This document shows positions 61,853-64,000 of a DNA stretch of 64,000 nt, piece after piece. The notes below the pieces were generated by a model, which did not search any database, had not been told where the DNA came from, and was given only the letters and a program-made list of their open reading frames with translations. The position numbers and the translations under genes were made by a program. This stretch comes from Rostrohypoxylon terebratum (lineage: Eukaryota > Ascomycota > Sordariomycetes > Xylariales > Hypoxylaceae): contig MU385866.1 of assembly GCA_022497145.1 (NCBI GenBank), forward strand, positions 248,001 through 312,000, written 5' to 3'. Within the stretch, counting starts at the first letter, position 1; each line of letters starts with the position of its first letter.

Positions 61853-64000
61853 ATGTCGTTGAATGGACTGGAGGATGCGAAGGTCGTAGAGGCGCACACT
61901 GCCGCTGCGACTGAGCCCGGAGGATGGTAAGAAGATTCTTTTCTCATTTTAAAAGATTTTTTTGCTCATTTCGCTTCTCAATGGCTTCGCAACTTTTGCG
62001 CCAATGAGTATCTCACTTCCAATCACTGGATTTTCTGTTCCTGCTCCATCCTGTTCGCTTACTTCTGTTTGCGCCACTGACACGATGCTCTTCAAAATAG
62101 GTTCCTTCTCAAATACGCAAACCGTGACGAAGTGGAACTTTTGGATCGTGGGAATGGTGGAATTGTCGATATACGCGGCGCAATCGCAAAATACGAAGAG
62201 ACATCGCCGCTGTTTGGTTTCTTGAGATACAGGCGGAGGAATGTGATCTTGAAGTATGAGCCTGAAGAATGCTCAAGGCTTGTAAAAGGTAAGTCATTCT
62301 AAAATCTCACGTTGCTCGATTTTATCTACTCCATTGAGCTGGGGGCATAAAAAAGGGACGAGGTTGCTAATCTGACATAAATTCTCATGAACAGCTCGCG
62401 CCGCTGTGCATTTCAATGCAGTGTGTGAACGATTCTCGCCATACGATACAACTTTCGAGATTTCGATAGCCAAAGATCTGAAGGATAGCAAGCTTTCCGC
62501 GGCTTGCTCATTACACGCTGCGTCAGGTTCGGCATCTTCATCTTCAAGTTCTTTACGCAGGCGGAGATTGAATGAGATTGCGGAGGAAGAAGAGGAAGAA
62601 GAGAGGGAAAGAAAGAGACAGTCTACCGTCAAAGAAGAAGATAGACGAGCATCGTCCATTTATTCAACACATGCTCGTCCGACATCACCTGAAAGACCTG
62701 CAGTGCTTGACCGTAAACAAATTTCAGACCCCCAAGCGACTAACTTCGCCTCGACATCGAACGTCCCAGAGTTTACGGGAGCTGAAAGACCAACTTCTAA
62801 AGCCGAATCCGCTCCCCGATTATCTTCGCAATCTACACGTCCCGAATTATACAATCACTCATCACACTCGTATGGCAAACCAAAAGTAAAACTTGGACCA
62901 CGCCCATCCTTGGATGTCAACAGACCTTCAACAGCGGGAAACTTTCGCCCCATCGCAGCTCTTCCAGCAGGTTTTAAGCTTTTCTCCAAGGGTAGCAAGA
63001 AAGGTCAATCTCAAGAATCTGAGCACGCCGACAAGGTTGAAGATATGGCACCCATCACTCCCAAGCGATCAGTTCCTATTCCCGAAGTCCCCCAGGGTGA
63101 AACCAGTCAACTTCCTCCACGGCCCGCAACGAGTTCCGGAGCTTCTCTAAAGTCAACTAGCCACTCGTTGGCTCCGACGACGAAGGAGGTAAAGATGACA
63201 CCCGAGAAAGCACGGCTTATGAAGGCCATGAAATTGAGAGAGAAGAAAAAGATGATGAGTTCTATAACCGCTGAGCAGACCGAGGTCACGGATAAGAGTG
63301 TAGATAAGCAGGAGGAGGACACGGGTGCCAAGCCTTCTTTAAGAATTAAGGATGCTGGTCACCGCACAGTGTCCCATGCCGATTCTGGAATTACCATCGA
63401 CCCGCCCACTCCAATGACGATCAACACTGAAGACACGTCAGATTCCCACCCAAACTCACCGACAGCCGCAACATCATCAGAAATAGGGGCATCTACAAAA
63501 GCATCATCCTTGTCTGAATCAACCGATGAGACTGTACAAGCGAAGAAAGATACTGGTGAAGACGTTGAACCAACAACATTGCAAGAGGCCGACAACAACA
63601 TTTTGGGGTCAGAGCATGCAACGGAGAATACGCAGGATAAAGAATCACGTGTTGTGACGCAGGAGGCTGATGTCTCGGATATGAGAAACGTCGAGTCTGA
63701 GGAATCTAGTCGAATTCCAGAATTCGACAAGCCTTTACTAGAACTAAAGAGACCCACGATCCAAGAATCTATCGAGGTGGACGAGCCAACCGAACTTCCC
63801 CTGTCGACCCACGGAAAGGATACGCGGCAATCTCCGAACGAAGAAGACGCGCCTAAGTCTCCTTGGGGCTTGCCTGTCTCGAAGTTTTCCTCTAACGAGG
63901 CTCGCAGTCCGACCTCGCCAACTGCCAACAGCCTTAAGTCAAAATTCTCTATACCTGAGATTTCTCTTCCAACGGATTCTGTCCCTGATCTACCAAGCCA
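61853..64000 (+). CDS. ADF-H-domain protein, fungal-specific, C-terminus beyond the window
   Basis: Partial gene, open to the window edge. Exons 61853-61926, 62101-62288 and 62395 onward; introns are 174 and 106 bp and both joins keep phase. Residues about 1-140 look like an actin-depolymerising-factor homology domain of the divergent fungal kind: GGWFLLKYANRDEVELLDRG, a Gly/Asp loop, SPLFGFLRYRRRNVILKYEPE, then LVKARAAVHFNAVCERFSP. After a Ser run and an acidic/basic stretch (EEEEEERERKRQ) the protein becomes long and disordered, rich in Ser, Pro, Thr and Glu. It has one conserved-looking basic motif (TPEKARLMKAMKLREKKKMM, from about 63200). A role in actin binding or cortical organisation is inferred from the domain only. 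I know no standard gene symbol for it. Confidence 0.8.

Noticed and set aside
1..64000. tRNA, rRNA genes and CRISPR arrays
   Set aside because: No A/B-box plus cloverleaf pattern and no regularly spaced repeat array was found by eye; the tandem repeats present have no unique spacers. A tRNA scan could still find one I missed.

Overview
The window is nuclear DNA of a filamentous ascomycete (Pezizomycotina; Sordariomycetes is likely and Xylariales possible, both inferred). Genes carry short GT-AG introns, mostly 50-120 bp, often with CTAAC/CTAAT-like branch sites. They encode typical fungal housekeeping proteins and are separated by long AT-rich intergenic stretches full of CTA/TAG trinucleotide runs and ACCTAGGT palindromes. 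Fourteen protein genes can be supported; thirteen are complete and the last runs off the right edge. I found no rRNA, tRNA or CRISPR array.

Layout, left to right: a P-type plasma-membrane H+-ATPase (-, 1733-4976); the nucleolar DEAD-box helicase DBP9 (+, 7274-9269); an unrecognised, probably nuclear protein (+, 10399-12590); the TBP-removing SNF2 ATPase MOT1 (-, 13425-19395); the cohesin subunit SMC3 (+, 22921-26705); a miniature inverted-repeat element (about 27100-27600); a secreted GH20 beta-N-acetylhexosaminidase (-, 27752-30128); the ribosome-biogenesis kinase RIO1 (+, 31099-32755); a fungal NLR/STAND protein with an N-terminal lipase-like domain (-, 33729-37363); an isolated class I terpene synthase (+, 40938-42432); the mitofusin FZO1 (-, 46936-49740); the ESCRT-III subunit VPS2/DID4 (+, 50566-51436); an iron-type alcohol dehydrogenase/maleylacetate-reductase-like enzyme (-, 51629-53029); a PP2C phosphatase of PTC1 type (+, 55409-57308); and an ADF-H-domain protein (+, 61853 to beyond 64000).

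Apart from the pairs DBP9/unknown gene and PP2C/ADF-H, orientation alternates, so neighbours are mostly divergent or convergent. There is no operon and no recognisable biosynthetic cluster. Most genes are core eukaryotic functions (transcription, ribosome assembly, chromosome cohesion, mitochondrial fusion, endosomal sorting, proton pumping). The accessory part lies between about 33.7 and 46.9 kb: the NLR-like protein and the lone terpene synthase sit in repeat-rich, gene-poor DNA. Exon joins were made by hand from splice signals, phase and family conservation; each join keeps frame, and total lengths fit the families. The first exon of the hexosaminidase is the least certain.
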